NCBI RefSeq assembly: GCF_001613935.1
Contig: NZ_LQCI01000034.1
Span: forward strand, 1,279,031 to 1,343,030
Origin: Amycolatopsis regifaucium
Lineage (GTDB): Bacteria > Actinomycetota > Actinomycetes > Mycobacteriales > Pseudonocardiaceae
Direction: 5' to 3'
Length of the DNA: 64,000 bases
Made by a program: the position numbers and the translations under genes. The notes beneath the pieces were generated by a model. That model searched no databases. It saw nothing but the letters and a program-made list of their open reading frames with translations, and was not told the origin of the DNA. Of this stretch, positions 6,808-15,750 are shown in pieces. Numbering within the stretch: the first letter of the stretch is position 1; each line of letters begins with the position of its first letter.

Positions 6808-8886
6808 GTGCCGCTCGCCGCTCCCACCGAAGTCACCGCGACCGCGGTGGACACGCACTGCCCGTACTGCGCCCTGCAGTGCGGGATGAGCCTCGACGGC
6901 GCCCGCGTCGCCCCGCGCGACTTCCCGGTCAACGCCGGTGGCCTGTGCCAGAAGGGCTGGACGTCGGGAGAGCTGCTCATCTCGCCTTCCCGGCTGACCA
7001 CGCCGCTGATCAGGGTCGAGGGTGAACTCCGGCCCGCGAGCTGGGAGCAGGCGCTCGACCTCGTCGCGCGACGGCTCACCGAGATCCGCGCGGCCAAGGG
7101 AGCCGATTCGGTCGCCGTCTTCGGCGGCGGCGGGCTCACCAACGAAAAGGCCTACCTGCTGGGAAAGTTCGCCCGGATCGCGCTGGGCACCGCGCAGATC
7201 GACTACAACGGCCGGTTCTGCATGTCGTCGGCGGCCGCCGCCGGGATCAAGGCGTTCGGCGCCGACCGCGGGATGCCGTTCCCGGTCACCGACCTCGCCG
7301 GCGCCGACGCCGTCCTGCTGATCGGCGCGAACCCGGCCGAGACGATGCCGCCGTTCACCCAGCACCTGCGCGGTGCGGATCTGATCGTCGTCGACCCGCG
7401 CCGGACCGCGACCGCCGAATTGGCCGGGTTGCACCTCGCGCCCGCGCCGGGTACCGATCTCGCGCTCGCGCAAGGGATCCTGCACGCCGTGGTCGCCGAC
7501 GGCCTGCTGAATCAGTCCTATGTGGATACGCGCACGAGCGGTTTCGAAGAACTGTGGCGTTCCGTCGCCGCCTGGTGGCCGGAGCGGGTCGAGCAGATCA
7601 CCGGTGTCTCGGCCGCCGACCAGCGCAAGGTCGCCGCAAAACTCGCCGCCGCCCGCAACGCCTACATCCTCACCGCGCGTGGCACCGAACAGCACGCCAA
7701 CGGCACGGCGATGGTCAACGCGTGGATCAACCTCGCGCTCGCGCTCGGCCTCCCCGGCCGCGAGGGCTCCGGTTTCGGCTGCCTGACCGGGCAGGGTAAC
7801 GGCCAGGGCGGCCGCGAACACGGCCAGAAGGCCGACCAGCTGCCCGGGTACCGCAAGATCGACGACCCCGCCGCCCGCGAGTACGTCGCCGGCGTCTGGG
7901 GGGTGCCCGCGGAAGCACTGCCGGGGCCGGGCCGTTCGGCGGTCGAACTGCTCGAAGCGCTGGGCACCGAAGACGGCCCGAGCGCGCTGATGGTGTTCGG
8001 CAGCAACGTCGTCGTCTCCGCGCCCGGCGCCGGACGCGTCCAGGACAAGGTGTCCTCTTTGGACTTCCTGGTCGTCTCGGATCTCGTGCTCTCGGAGACC
8101 GCGGCGATGGCCGACGTCGTCCTCCCGGTCACCCAGTGGGCCGAAGAAGACGGCACGATGACCAACCTCGAAGGCCGGATCCTGCTGCGCCGCAAGGCGA
8201 TCGACCCACCGTCCGGGGCGAGGACCGATCTTTACGTGCTTTCGGAACTGGCCAAGCGCCTCGGCCAGCCCGACGGACGGTTTCCTGCCGACGCCGAGGC
8301 CGTCTTCACCGAACTCCGTCAGGCGTCCAAGGGCGGTGTCGCCGACTACTCCGGCATCACCTACGACCGGCTTCGTGACGGCGAAGCGCTGTACTGGCCC
8401 GTTCCGGCGGAAACGCATCCCGGCACGCCGCGGATGTTCCTCGACGCCTTCGCCCACCCGGACGGCCGCGCGCGGTTCGTGCCGGTGGACCACGTCGGCC
8501 CGGCCGAGGTGCCCGACGCCGACTTCCCCTTGCAGGCCACCACGGGCCGGGTCCTGCAGCACTACCAGTCCGGGGCGCAGACCCGGCTGGTCAAGGAGCT
8601 GAACGACGTCGTCGCGGAGGCCTTCGTGGAAGTTCATCCCGACACCGCCGCCCGGGCGGGACTGGCCGAGGGCGACCTCGCGGTCGTGCGGTCGCGGCGC
8701 GGGGAGACCCGTGCCCGGATCCGCTGCGTCGCGTCGCTGCGCCCGGACATGGTGTTCCTGCCGTTCCACTTCCCCGGTGAGGGCCGGGCGAACCTGCTGA
8801 CCAACCCGGCGCTCGACCCGACCAGCCGGATGCCCGAGTTCAAGGTGTGCGCGGTCGCGCTCGCCCCGGCCGAGGCGGCCGCGTGA
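6808..8886 (+). CDS. nasA: assimilatory nitrate reductase, molybdopterin catalytic subunit
   Basis: A 692-residue molybdopterin oxidoreductase that reduces nitrate to nitrite in the cytoplasm. The N-terminus has the 4Fe-4S ligand set C18-x2-C21-x3-C25-x21-C47 followed by Lys49 (LCQKGW). The molybdenum-ligand region is RFCMSSAAA, then come the cofactor-binding segments and a C-terminal molydopterin-dinucleotide-binding domain (ATTGRVLQHYQSGAQTR). There is no Tat signal, as expected for the assimilatory enzyme. GTG 6808 has GAGGAG six bases upstream. It is the first gene of a six-gene operon behind a GlnR-like box. The symbol follows the nas naming I recall for Amycolatopsis and Streptomyces; narB and nasC are used elsewhere. 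Confidence 0.93.
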   Translation: MPLAAPTEVTATAVDTHCPYCALQCGMSLDGARVAPRDFPVNAGGLCQKGWTSGELLISPSRLTTPLIRVEGELRPASWEQALDLVARRLTEIRAAKGADSVAVFGGGGLTNEKAYLLGKFARIALGTAQIDYNGRFCMSSAAAAGIKAFGADRGMPFPVTDLAGADAVLLIGANPAETMPPFTQHLRGADLIVVDPRRTATAELAGLHLAPAPGTDLALAQGILHAVVADGLLNQSYVDTRTSGFEELWRSVAAWWPERVEQITGVSAADQRKVAAKLAAARNAYILTARGTEQHANGTAMVNAWINLALALGLPGREGSGFGCLTGQGNGQGGREHGQKADQLPGYRKIDDPAAREYVAGVWGVPAEALPGPGRSAVELLEALGTEDGPSALMVFGSNVVVSAPGAGRVQDKVSSLDFLVVSDLVLSETAAMADVVLPVTQWAEEDGTMTNLEGRILLRRKAIDPPSGARTDLYVLSELAKRLGQPDGRFPADAEAVFTELRQASKGGVADYSGITYDRLRDGEALYWPVPAETHPGTPRMFLDAFAHPDGRARFVPVDHVGPAEVPDADFPLQATTGRVLQHYQSGAQTRLVKELNDVVAEAFVEVHPDTAARAGLAEGDLAVVRSRRGETRARIRCVASLRPDMVFLPFHFPGEGRANLLTNPALDPTSRMPEFKVCAVALAPAEAAA

Positions 8887-10310
8887 GCGCCCGGTCGGTG
8901 GTCATCGCCGGATACGGGATGGCGGGCGCGCGGCTGGCCGACGACATCCGCCGCCGCGATCCCGACGGAGAACGCGTCCGGCTCACCGTCGTCGGCGCGG
9001 AGACCCACACCGCCTACAACCGGGTGCTGCTCTCTTCCGTGGTCGCCGGGACCATGCGGCCCGAGGTCGTCCGGCTCCACGACGACGGGTGGCCCGCGCG
9101 CACCGGGGCCGACCTGCGCCGCGGGGTCGCCGCGACGTCGATCGACCGGAAGGCGCGGCGCGTGCACCTCGACGACGGGTCCACTGTGGATTACGACGCG
9201 CTCGTGCTCGCCACGGGTGCCAATCCGTGGATGCCACCGGTCGAAGGACTAGAACCGGGTCCGGACGTCGTCGCGTTTCGCACGCTCGACGACTGTGCCC
9301 GCATTCTCGACGCCGCCAAACTGGGTGCGCCGGTCGCCGTCCTCGGCGGTGGCCTGCTCGGCCTGGAAGCGGCGCGTGGCCTCGCCGGGCGCGGAAACCT
9401 CGTCACCGTCGTGCATCCGATGCCGCACATCATGGAACGGCAGCTCGACGCGGAAGCCGCGCGGGTGCTGACCAGGAAGCTCGAAGAACTCGGCGTCGGG
9501 TTCCGGCTCGGTGTCGGTGCCGCGCGCTATGTCAGTGGCGACGGGCTCAAACTCGACGACGGCACGCACGTGCCCGCCGATCTCATCGTCGTCTCGACCG
9601 GGGTCCGGCCGGAGACAAAACTCGCCGTGGACGCCGGATTGACCGTCGAGGGCGGCATCGTCGTCGACGATCTGCTGCGCACCAGCGACGGCCGGATCCA
9701 CGCTATCGGTGACTGCGCGAAACACCCCGGCGCGTTCGGCGGTCTCGTGCAGCCCGCGTGGGAACAGGCCGCCGTCGTCGCGGATCTGGTCACCGGGACG
9801 AAATCCGCGTCGCGCTACCGCGGCACCCAGCCGGTGACCCGGCTCAAGGCACGCGGCATCGACCTGACCGCCCTCGGCGAGACGATGACCGGCGCGGACG
9901 ATCCGAGCGCCGAAGTCCTCACCTTCAGCGACCCGGCGGGCTGCCGTTACGGCAAGCTCGTCCTCCGCGAAAACCGCGTGGCAGGCGCGATCCTGCTCGG
10001 CCTTCCCGACGCGGCCGCGACGATCACGCAGCTCTACGACCGGGGCACCCCGGTGCCCGAAGACCGGCTCGCCGTCCTTTTGGGACGCGCGCTGCCCGCC
10101 GGGGCGCCGTCGGCGTCGAGCCCGGCCGATCTGCCCGCGTCGGCGGTCATCTGCCGCTGCAACGCGGTGACCAAGGGACGGCTCGTCGAGGCCTGGCGCG
10201 CCGGCGCCACCGACGTGCCCGCCCTCGCCGGAGCGACCCGCGCGACGACCGGCTGCGGCGGCTGCAAGGACGCCGTCAGCGGGGTCGCGAGCTGGCTGGC
10301 CGCACAGTGA
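8883..10310 (+). CDS. FAD-dependent oxidoreductase with BFD-like [2Fe-2S] domain, probable nitrate reductase electron-transfer subunit
   Basis: A 475-residue protein resembling the front half of NirB. It has two Rossmann motifs (VVIAGYGMAGARLAD near the start and VAVLGGGLLGLEAARG near 155) and then a C-terminal BFD-like 2Fe-2S domain with CRC...TGCGGC cysteines. It probably passes NAD(P)H electrons to the nitrate reductase encoded just before it, as NasB does in Bacillus. The GTG overlaps the upstream stop by four bases (GTGA), indicating coupled translation. Lacking a sirohaem domain, it is not itself a nitrite reductase. The narK start follows after 44 bases. Confidence 0.88.
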   Translation: MSARSVVIAGYGMAGARLADDIRRRDPDGERVRLTVVGAETHTAYNRVLLSSVVAGTMRPEVVRLHDDGWPARTGADLRRGVAATSIDRKARRVHLDDGSTVDYDALVLATGANPWMPPVEGLEPGPDVVAFRTLDDCARILDAAKLGAPVAVLGGGLLGLEAARGLAGRGNLVTVVHPMPHIMERQLDAEAARVLTRKLEELGVGFRLGVGAARYVSGDGLKLDDGTHVPADLIVVSTGVRPETKLAVDAGLTVEGGIVVDDLLRTSDGRIHAIGDCAKHPGAFGGLVQPAWEQAAVVADLVTGTKSASRYRGTQPVTRLKARGIDLTALGETMTGADDPSAEVLTFSDPAGCRYGKLVLRENRVAGAILLGLPDAAATITQLYDRGTPVPEDRLAVLLGRALPAGAPSASSPADLPASAVICRCNAVTKGRLVEAWRAGATDVPALAGATRATTGCGGCKDAVSGVASWLAAQ

Positions 10311-10354
10311 TCCGGCTACTGGAAATCCGAAAGACGTCCACCAAGGAGGCCTTC

Positions 10355-11725
10355 ATGACCGCCGGGTCTGTTCACCGCGGCAAGCGCTGGATCGAGCACT
10401 GGGATCCGGAGAACGAGCAGTTCTGGGAGGAGACCGGAAAGAAGATCGCCCGGCGCAACCTCTGGTTCTCCGTGCTGGCCGAGCACATCGGTTTCTCCGT
10501 CTGGACACTGTGGTCGGTCATGGTCCTGTTCATGGGCCCGCAGTACGGGTTCTCGGCCGCCGACAAGTTCTTGCTCGTTTCGACCCCGACGCTGATCGGC
10601 GCGCTCATGCGGCCGCTCTACACCTTCGCGGTGGCGAGGTTCGGTGGCCGTAACTGGACGATCGTCAGCGCGCTGCTGTTGCTGGCGCCCACCATCCTGG
10701 CCGCGATCGCGATGGAGCCCGGCACCTCGCTCGGGACGTTCCTCCTGATCGCCGCGCTCGGCGGGGTCGGGGGCGGGAACTTCGCGTCGTCGATGACCAA
10801 CATCAACGCGTTCTACCCCGAGAAGCACAAGGGCTGGGCGCTCGGGCTCAACGCGGGCGGTGGCAACCTCGGGGTGGCGGCGATCCAGCTGATCGGCCTG
10901 CTGGTCATCGGTACCGTCGGCGCGACCGCGCCGCGGCTGGTGCTGGCGATCTATCTCCCGCTGATCGTGGTGGCGGCGGTCTGCGCGTACTTCTTCATGG
11001 ACAACCTCTCCTCGATGAAGGGCGACACCAAGGCGATGCGCGAGGTCGTCAAGGACCCGCACACGTGGGTGATGTCGTTGCTCTACGTCGGCACGTTCGG
11101 TTCGTTCATCGGTTACAGCTTCGCCTTCGGCCTGGTGCTGCAGAACCAGTTCGGCAGGACTCCACTGCAGGCGGCCGCGGTGACGTTCCTCGGGCCGCTG
11201 CTCGGGTCCTTCTCCCGGCCGACGGGCGGCTGGCTGGCCGACCGGATCGGCGGCGGCAAGATCACCTTCGCGACGTTCGTCGGGATGGCCGCGGCCACCG
11301 TGGTGCTGATCCTGGCCTCGACGTCGAACTCGCTGGCGCTGTTCACCGTCGCGTTCATCGTGTTGTTCGTGCTGACCGGGGTCGGCAACGGCTCGACGTA
11401 CAAGATGATCCCGGCGATCTTCCGCGCCAAGGCGAAGGTCGCGATCAGCGAGGGCGCCGACGAGACCCTCGAACTGCTGAAGGCGCGCAAGCTCTCCGGC
11501 GCGTTGATCGGCTTGGCCGGGGCGATCGGCGCGCTGGGCGGGTTGTTCATCAACCTGGCGTTCCGGCAGTCGTTCGCGGACACCAAGAGCGGGGTACCGG
11601 CGTTCATCGCCTTCCTCGTCTTCTACGGACTGTGCTTCGCCGTCACGTGGGCGGTGTACCTGCGGAAACAGCAGGCGGAGGTGGCGGGCACCCGAGGTCT
11701 GGCGCTCGCCGGGGCGGAGGTCTGA
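10355..11725 (+). CDS. narK: nitrate/nitrite MFS transporter, NarK/NasK type
   Basis: A 456-residue major-facilitator protein with about twelve membrane helices. The nitrate-porter signature is present in two places: GGGNFASSMTNINAFYPE with NAGGGNLG in the first half, and a glycine-rich GVGNGSTYKMIP in the second. It imports nitrate, or exchanges it for nitrite, across the cytoplasmic membrane for the two reductases in this operon. ATG 10355 has AAGGAGG seven bases upstream, the strongest ribosome site in the operon. Its stop overlaps the nirB start (TGATG). Confidence 0.95.
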   Translation: MTAGSVHRGKRWIEHWDPENEQFWEETGKKIARRNLWFSVLAEHIGFSVWTLWSVMVLFMGPQYGFSAADKFLLVSTPTLIGALMRPLYTFAVARFGGRNWTIVSALLLLAPTILAAIAMEPGTSLGTFLLIAALGGVGGGNFASSMTNINAFYPEKHKGWALGLNAGGGNLGVAAIQLIGLLVIGTVGATAPRLVLAIYLPLIVVAAVCAYFFMDNLSSMKGDTKAMREVVKDPHTWVMSLLYVGTFGSFIGYSFAFGLVLQNQFGRTPLQAAAVTFLGPLLGSFSRPTGGWLADRIGGGKITFATFVGMAAATVVLILASTSNSLALFTVAFIVLFVLTGVGNGSTYKMIPAIFRAKAKVAISEGADETLELLKARKLSGALIGLAGAIGALGGLFINLAFRQSFADTKSGVPAFIAFLVFYGLCFAVTWAVYLRKQQAEVAGTRGLALAGAEV

Positions 11726-14229
11726 TGCGGAAACTCGTCGTCGCGGGACATGGCATGGTCGCGCACCGGCTCGTCGAAGCCGTGCGCGCGGAGGACAAGA
11801 CCGGTGAATGGCAGGTGGTGGTCCTCGCCGAGGAGGCGAGGCCCGCGTACGACCGCGTCGCCCTGACGTCCTATGTGGACACTTGGGACCCGGCTTCGCT
11901 CGCGCTGGATGGCGCCGACTACGCCGGGGACCCGCGAGTGGAACTGCGGCTCGGTGACGCGGTGGTGTCGGTGGACCGCGAGCGCAAGGTCGTCGTCACC
12001 GAGTCCGGCTACGAGCAGTCGTACGACGCGCTCGTCCTCGCGACCGGCTCACGGCCGTTCGTCCCGCCGGTGCCCGGTCACGATCTCCCGGGTTGCTTCG
12101 TCTACCGGACGATCGAAGACCTCGACGCCATCCGGGAAGCCGCGCAGCGGCCCGGCCGCGGCCGTCGTTCGGCGGTCGTCATCGGTGGTGGTCTGCTCGG
12201 CCTCGAAGCCGCGAAGGCGTTGCGGGACATGGGTCTCTCGCCGCACGTGGTCGAGATGGCGCCGCGGCTGATGCCGCTGCAGGTCGACGAGGGCGGCGGT
12301 GGGCTGCTCCGGCGGCTGATCACCGACCTCGACGTGACCGTCCACACGGGAACGTCGACCGACGCCATCGAACCGGACGGCGAGCGGTACATCGCCAGGC
12401 TCGGCAACGGCACCGAACTCGACGTCGACCTGGTCGTGTTCTCCGCCGGGATCCGGCCGCGCGACGACCTCGCCCGTTCGTCCGGCCTGGAGGTCGGCGC
12501 CCGCGGCGGGATCCTGGTGGACGAATCCTGCCGCACCTCCGACCCGTCGGTGTACGCGATCGGCGAATGCGCCGCCGTGGCGGGAAAGGTGTACGGCATC
12601 GTGGCGCCCGGCTACGCGATGGCGGAGATCGTCGCCGCGCGGCTGACCGGTGGCGAAGGCACGTTCCCCGAGCCGGACATGTCGACGAAGCTCAAGCTCA
12701 TGGGCGTCGACGTCGCCAGCTTCGGTGACGCGCACGCGGCCACCGAGGGCGCGCTGGAGGTCGCGTTCAACGACGCGGTCGCCGGGACCTACAAGAAGCT
12801 CGTGATCTCGGACGACTCGAAGACGCTGCTCGGCGGGGTATTGGTCGGCGACGCGAGTGAGTTCAACACGCTGCGCGCGATGGTCGGCAGGCCGCTGCCC
12901 GCCGAACCCGGCGCGATCCTCGCCCCGGCCGGTGGCGGGGCGGCGGTCGGGGTCGACGCGCTGCCCGACGCCGCGCAGATCTGTTCCTGCAACGCGGTTT
13001 CCAAGGGCGCCATCACCCACGCGATCACCGAAGCGGGGTGCGATTCGGTCGCCAAGATCAAGGGCTGCACGCGGGCCGGGACGGCGTGCGGTTCCTGCGT
13101 CCCGCTGCTGGGCAAGCTGCTGACGGCTTGCGGCGTCGAGCAGTCCAAGGCGCTGTGCGAGCACTTCTCGCAGTCGCGCGCGGAGCTGTTCCAGATCCTG
13201 CGGGCCACCCGGATCAGCACGTTCAGCGAGATGATCGACCGGTACGGCACGGGAACCGGGTGCGCCATCTGCAAACCGGCGATCGCGTCGATCCTGGCCA
13301 CGCTGGGCAACGGGCACATCCTCGCCGGTGAGCAGGCGACCCTGCAGGACACCAACGACAAGTTCCTGGCGAACCTGCAGCGCAACGGCACCTACTCGGT
13401 GGTCCCGCGCATCCCCGGTGGCGAGATCACGCCGGAGAAGCTCATGGTCATCGCGCAGGTGGCGATGGACTTCGGGCTGTACACCAAGATCACCGGCGGA
13501 CAGCGGATCGACCTGTTCGGCGCTACCGTCGACCAGCTTCCGCTGATCTGGCGGCGACTCGTCGACGCCGGGTTCGAGTCGGGCCACGCGTATGGGAAGT
13601 CGTTGCGCACGGTCAAATCCTGTGTCGGTTCGACGTGGTGCCGCTACGGCGTTCAGGACAGCGTCGGGCTCGCGATCGAGCTGGAACTGCGCTACCGCGG
13701 CCTGCGTTCGCCGCACAAGCTGAAGTCCGCGGTTTCGGGCTGTGCGCGGGAATGCGCCGAGGCGCGGAGCAAGGACTTCGGCATCATCGCCACCGACAAG
13801 GGCTGGAACCTCTATGTCGGCGGGAACGGCGGCGCGACCCCGCGGCACGCGGATCTGCTGGTGTCCGAAGTGGACACGGAGACGCTGATCCGCACGATCG
13901 ACCGGTTCCTGATGTTCTACGTCCGCACGGCCGACCGGCTGCAGCGCACCGCGCCGTGGGTCGAGGAGATGGAAGGCGGCCTCGACCACCTGCGCGCGGT
14001 GATCGTCGACGACAAGCTCGGCATCTGCGAGGACCTCGACGCGGCGATGGCCAAACACGTCGGCGACTACGCCGACGAATGGCGCGGCGTGCTGGAGGAC
14101 CCGGAGAAGCTGGCGAAGTTCACCTCGTTCGTCAACGCGCCGGGCACGCCGGACCCGACGATCTCCTTCCGCACCGAACGCGACCAGAAGGTGCCCGTGC
14201 TGCTGGGCATCCCGGAGGTGAAGCAGTGA
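11725..14229 (+). CDS. nirB: NAD(P)H nitrite reductase large subunit NirB
   Basis: An 834-residue enzyme, the usual NirB length, reducing nitrite to ammonium. Domains in order: FAD/NAD-binding oxidoreductase (about 1-400; VVIGGGLLGLEAAKAL), BFD-like 2Fe-2S domain (CSCNAV ... TACGSC), a further cysteine-rich segment (GTGCAICKP), ferredoxin-like half domain, and the sirohaem/4Fe-4S domain with ligands CVGSTWC and CARECAE. The ATG shares one base with the narK stop. The small-subunit gene follows with a four-base overlap. Confidence 0.97.
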   Translation: MRKLVVAGHGMVAHRLVEAVRAEDKTGEWQVVVLAEEARPAYDRVALTSYVDTWDPASLALDGADYAGDPRVELRLGDAVVSVDRERKVVVTESGYEQSYDALVLATGSRPFVPPVPGHDLPGCFVYRTIEDLDAIREAAQRPGRGRRSAVVIGGGLLGLEAAKALRDMGLSPHVVEMAPRLMPLQVDEGGGGLLRRLITDLDVTVHTGTSTDAIEPDGERYIARLGNGTELDVDLVVFSAGIRPRDDLARSSGLEVGARGGILVDESCRTSDPSVYAIGECAAVAGKVYGIVAPGYAMAEIVAARLTGGEGTFPEPDMSTKLKLMGVDVASFGDAHAATEGALEVAFNDAVAGTYKKLVISDDSKTLLGGVLVGDASEFNTLRAMVGRPLPAEPGAILAPAGGGAAVGVDALPDAAQICSCNAVSKGAITHAITEAGCDSVAKIKGCTRAGTACGSCVPLLGKLLTACGVEQSKALCEHFSQSRAELFQILRATRISTFSEMIDRYGTGTGCAICKPAIASILATLGNGHILAGEQATLQDTNDKFLANLQRNGTYSVVPRIPGGEITPEKLMVIAQVAMDFGLYTKITGGQRIDLFGATVDQLPLIWRRLVDAGFESGHAYGKSLRTVKSCVGSTWCRYGVQDSVGLAIELELRYRGLRSPHKLKSAVSGCARECAEARSKDFGIIATDKGWNLYVGGNGGATPRHADLLVSEVDTETLIRTIDRFLMFYVRTADRLQRTAPWVEEMEGGLDHLRAVIVDDKLGICEDLDAAMAKHVGDYADEWRGVLEDPEKLAKFTSFVNAPGTPDPTISFRTERDQKVPVLLGIPEVKQ

Positions 14230-14573
14230 CGACCTCGATCCAGCGCACCTGGACCGCCATCTGCGCGGCGGGCGCGGTCCCCGAATCGTCCGGCGTCGCC
14301 GCCCTGCTCGACGACGGCGTGCAGGTGGCGATCTTCCGGCTGCCGGGTGACCGCTGGTACGCACTGTCCAATTTGGACCCGATCAGCGGCGCCGCGGTGC
14401 TTTCGCGGGGAATCGTCGGCGACGCCGGGGGTGTCCCTGTCGTGGCTTCGCCGGTGTACAAGGAACGGTTCGACCTGCGGACCGGTGAATGTCTCGACGC
14501 CGAGGGTGTCTCGGTCGAGGCGTACCGGGTCCGGGTCGCCGGGGGTGTCGTGGAGGTGGAAGCTTCGCCGTGA
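14226..14573 (+). CDS. nirD: nitrite reductase small subunit NirD
   Basis: A 115-residue Rieske-fold protein, the partner of NirB. The Cys-His pairs that bind a Rieske cluster are missing: the expected loops read NLDPISGA and ASPVYKERFDLRTG. This is normal for assimilatory NirD and means it has no 2Fe-2S centre. GTG 14226 overlaps the nirB stop by four bases, and its own stop overlaps the next start, so all three are translationally coupled. Confidence 0.93.
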   Translation: MTTSIQRTWTAICAAGAVPESSGVAALLDDGVQVAIFRLPGDRWYALSNLDPISGAAVLSRGIVGDAGGVPVVASPVYKERFDLRTGECLDAEGVSVEAYRVRVAGGVVEVEASP

Positions 14574-15673
14574 CAGAAGTCCTTCCCCTGGCGGGATTCG
14601 TCATCGGTATCACGGCGGCGCGACGAGCTGACGAGCTCGGCGCGCTGTTCGTGCGTAAAGGTGCGACCGTGCGGTACGGCCCGGCGATCCGGATCGTGCC
14701 GCTTTCCGACGACACCGAGCTGCGGTCGGCGACCATGCGGCTGCTGGAGGACCGGGTCGACGCCGTCGTCGCGACGACCGGGATCGGCTTCCGCGGCTGG
14801 ATCGAGGCCGCCGAAGGCTGGGGGCTCGGGGATGAGCTGCTGGACCGGCTCGGGAAGTCGGCGCTGCTCGCGCGCGGCCCGAAGGCCAAGGGCGCGATCC
14901 GCGCGGCCGGGCTTTCGGAGAACTACTCGCCGGGTTCGGAGAGCAACGCCGAGGTCCTGCGGCATCTGCTCGAATCCGGTGTCGGGGGCCAGCGGATCGC
15001 GGTGCAGTTGCACGGCGAGCCGCTTCCGTACTTTGTGGACAGTCTGCGGGACGCTGGTGCCGAGGTGATCGAGGTGCCGGTGTACCGCTGGGTCGGGCCG
15101 GCCGATCCCGGGCCGCTCGATCGGCTGCTGGACGCGGTGCTCGACGGCTCGGTGGACGCGTTGCCGTTCACCAGCGCGCCGGCCGTCGCGTCCATGCTGG
15201 GGGTCGCGAAGCGGACCGGGCGGCTCTCGGGAATCGTTCAGGCGCTGGAAAAGCGGGTCGTGGTGGCCTGTGTCGGGCCGATCACCGCCGGGCCGTTGGC
15301 CGCGCTCGGGATCCCGACGGTCCAGCCGACGCGGTCGCGGATCGGGGCGTTGGCGCGGACGGTGTCCGACGCGCTCGAAGCCCGCTCGCCACGGCTGACC
15401 GCGGGCGGGCGGAGCATCGAACTGCGCGGGCAGGCGGCACTGGTGGACGGGCAGTGGTGTGACATCGCGCCCGCGCCGATGGCGCTGCTGCGGGCGCTGG
15501 CGGAGTCGCCGGGCCGGGTGTTCTCCCGGCGGGAACTGATCTCCGCGTTGCCCGACGGCGGCGAGGAACACGCCGTCGAGACCGCCATCGGGCGCCTGCG
15601 GAACTCATTGGGGTCACCGAAGCTCGTCCAGACGGTGGTGAAACGGGGGTATCGCCTGGCCGTCGACCCGTGA
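14570..15673 (+). CDS. uroporphyrinogen-III synthase-like protein with C-terminal winged-helix DNA-binding domain (NnaR-like)
   Basis: A 367-residue fusion: HemD-like domain (about 1-265; GFVIGITAARRADELG, ATTGIGFRGWIEAAEGWG) followed by an OmpR-type winged helix (about 295-367; SRRELISALPDG, VETAIGRLRNSLG, VVKRGYRLAV). It resembles NnaR of Streptomyces and Rv0260c of M. tuberculosis (recalled), which sit with nitrite-reductase or nitrate-transport genes. NnaR activates nitrate/nitrite genes together with GlnR. It could also make uroporphyrinogen III for the sirohaem of NirB; which role dominates is not visible. GTG 14570 overlaps the nirD stop by four bases. Confidence 0.88.
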   Translation: MTEVLPLAGFVIGITAARRADELGALFVRKGATVRYGPAIRIVPLSDDTELRSATMRLLEDRVDAVVATTGIGFRGWIEAAEGWGLGDELLDRLGKSALLARGPKAKGAIRAAGLSENYSPGSESNAEVLRHLLESGVGGQRIAVQLHGEPLPYFVDSLRDAGAEVIEVPVYRWVGPADPGPLDRLLDAVLDGSVDALPFTSAPAVASMLGVAKRTGRLSGIVQALEKRVVVACVGPITAGPLAALGIPTVQPTRSRIGALARTVSDALEARSPRLTAGGRSIELRGQAALVDGQWCDIAPAPMALLRALAESPGRVFSRRELISALPDGGEEHAVETAIGRLRNSLGSPKLVQTVVKRGYRLAVDP

Positions 15674-15675
15674 CG

Positions 15676-15743
15676 CCCGCGTTTCGTCCTCTGAATGCGG
15701 TACTTGCGCACGCAACTACCGCATTCAGAGGACGAAACGCGGG
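15676..15743. repeat. family A palindrome, copy A1
   Basis: Perfect 27-bp arms at 15676-15702 and 15717-15743 (core TTTCGTCCTCTGAATGCGG), with a further TTGCG/CGCAA stem inside the loop after one C-C mismatch. It begins three bases after the nnaR-like stop and ends seven bases before the convergent stop at 15751, so it likely terminates both transcripts. Confidence 0.9.
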
Positions 15744-15750
15744 ACGTGGG

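Noticed and set aside
6652..8769. 705-residue open frame on the minus strand across the nitrate reductase gene
   Set aside because: It is the antisense shadow of a GC-rich gene: composition is Arg/Gly/Pro/Asp-rich with no family motif, and the plus strand carries clear catalytic motifs throughout.
9758..10312. Possible upstream extension of the narK frame
   Set aside because: The frame is open, but the region codes for the FAD oxidoreductase in another frame. narK has AAGGAGG before ATG 10355 and homologues start there.
12049..14364. 771-residue minus-strand frame opposite nirB
   Set aside because: The same GC-skewed antisense effect. nirB on the plus strand has all cofactor ligands and no frame break.
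14226..14573. NirD as a damaged Rieske protein
   Set aside because: Loss of the Cys-His ligands is normal for assimilatory NirD, so it is not a pseudogene.
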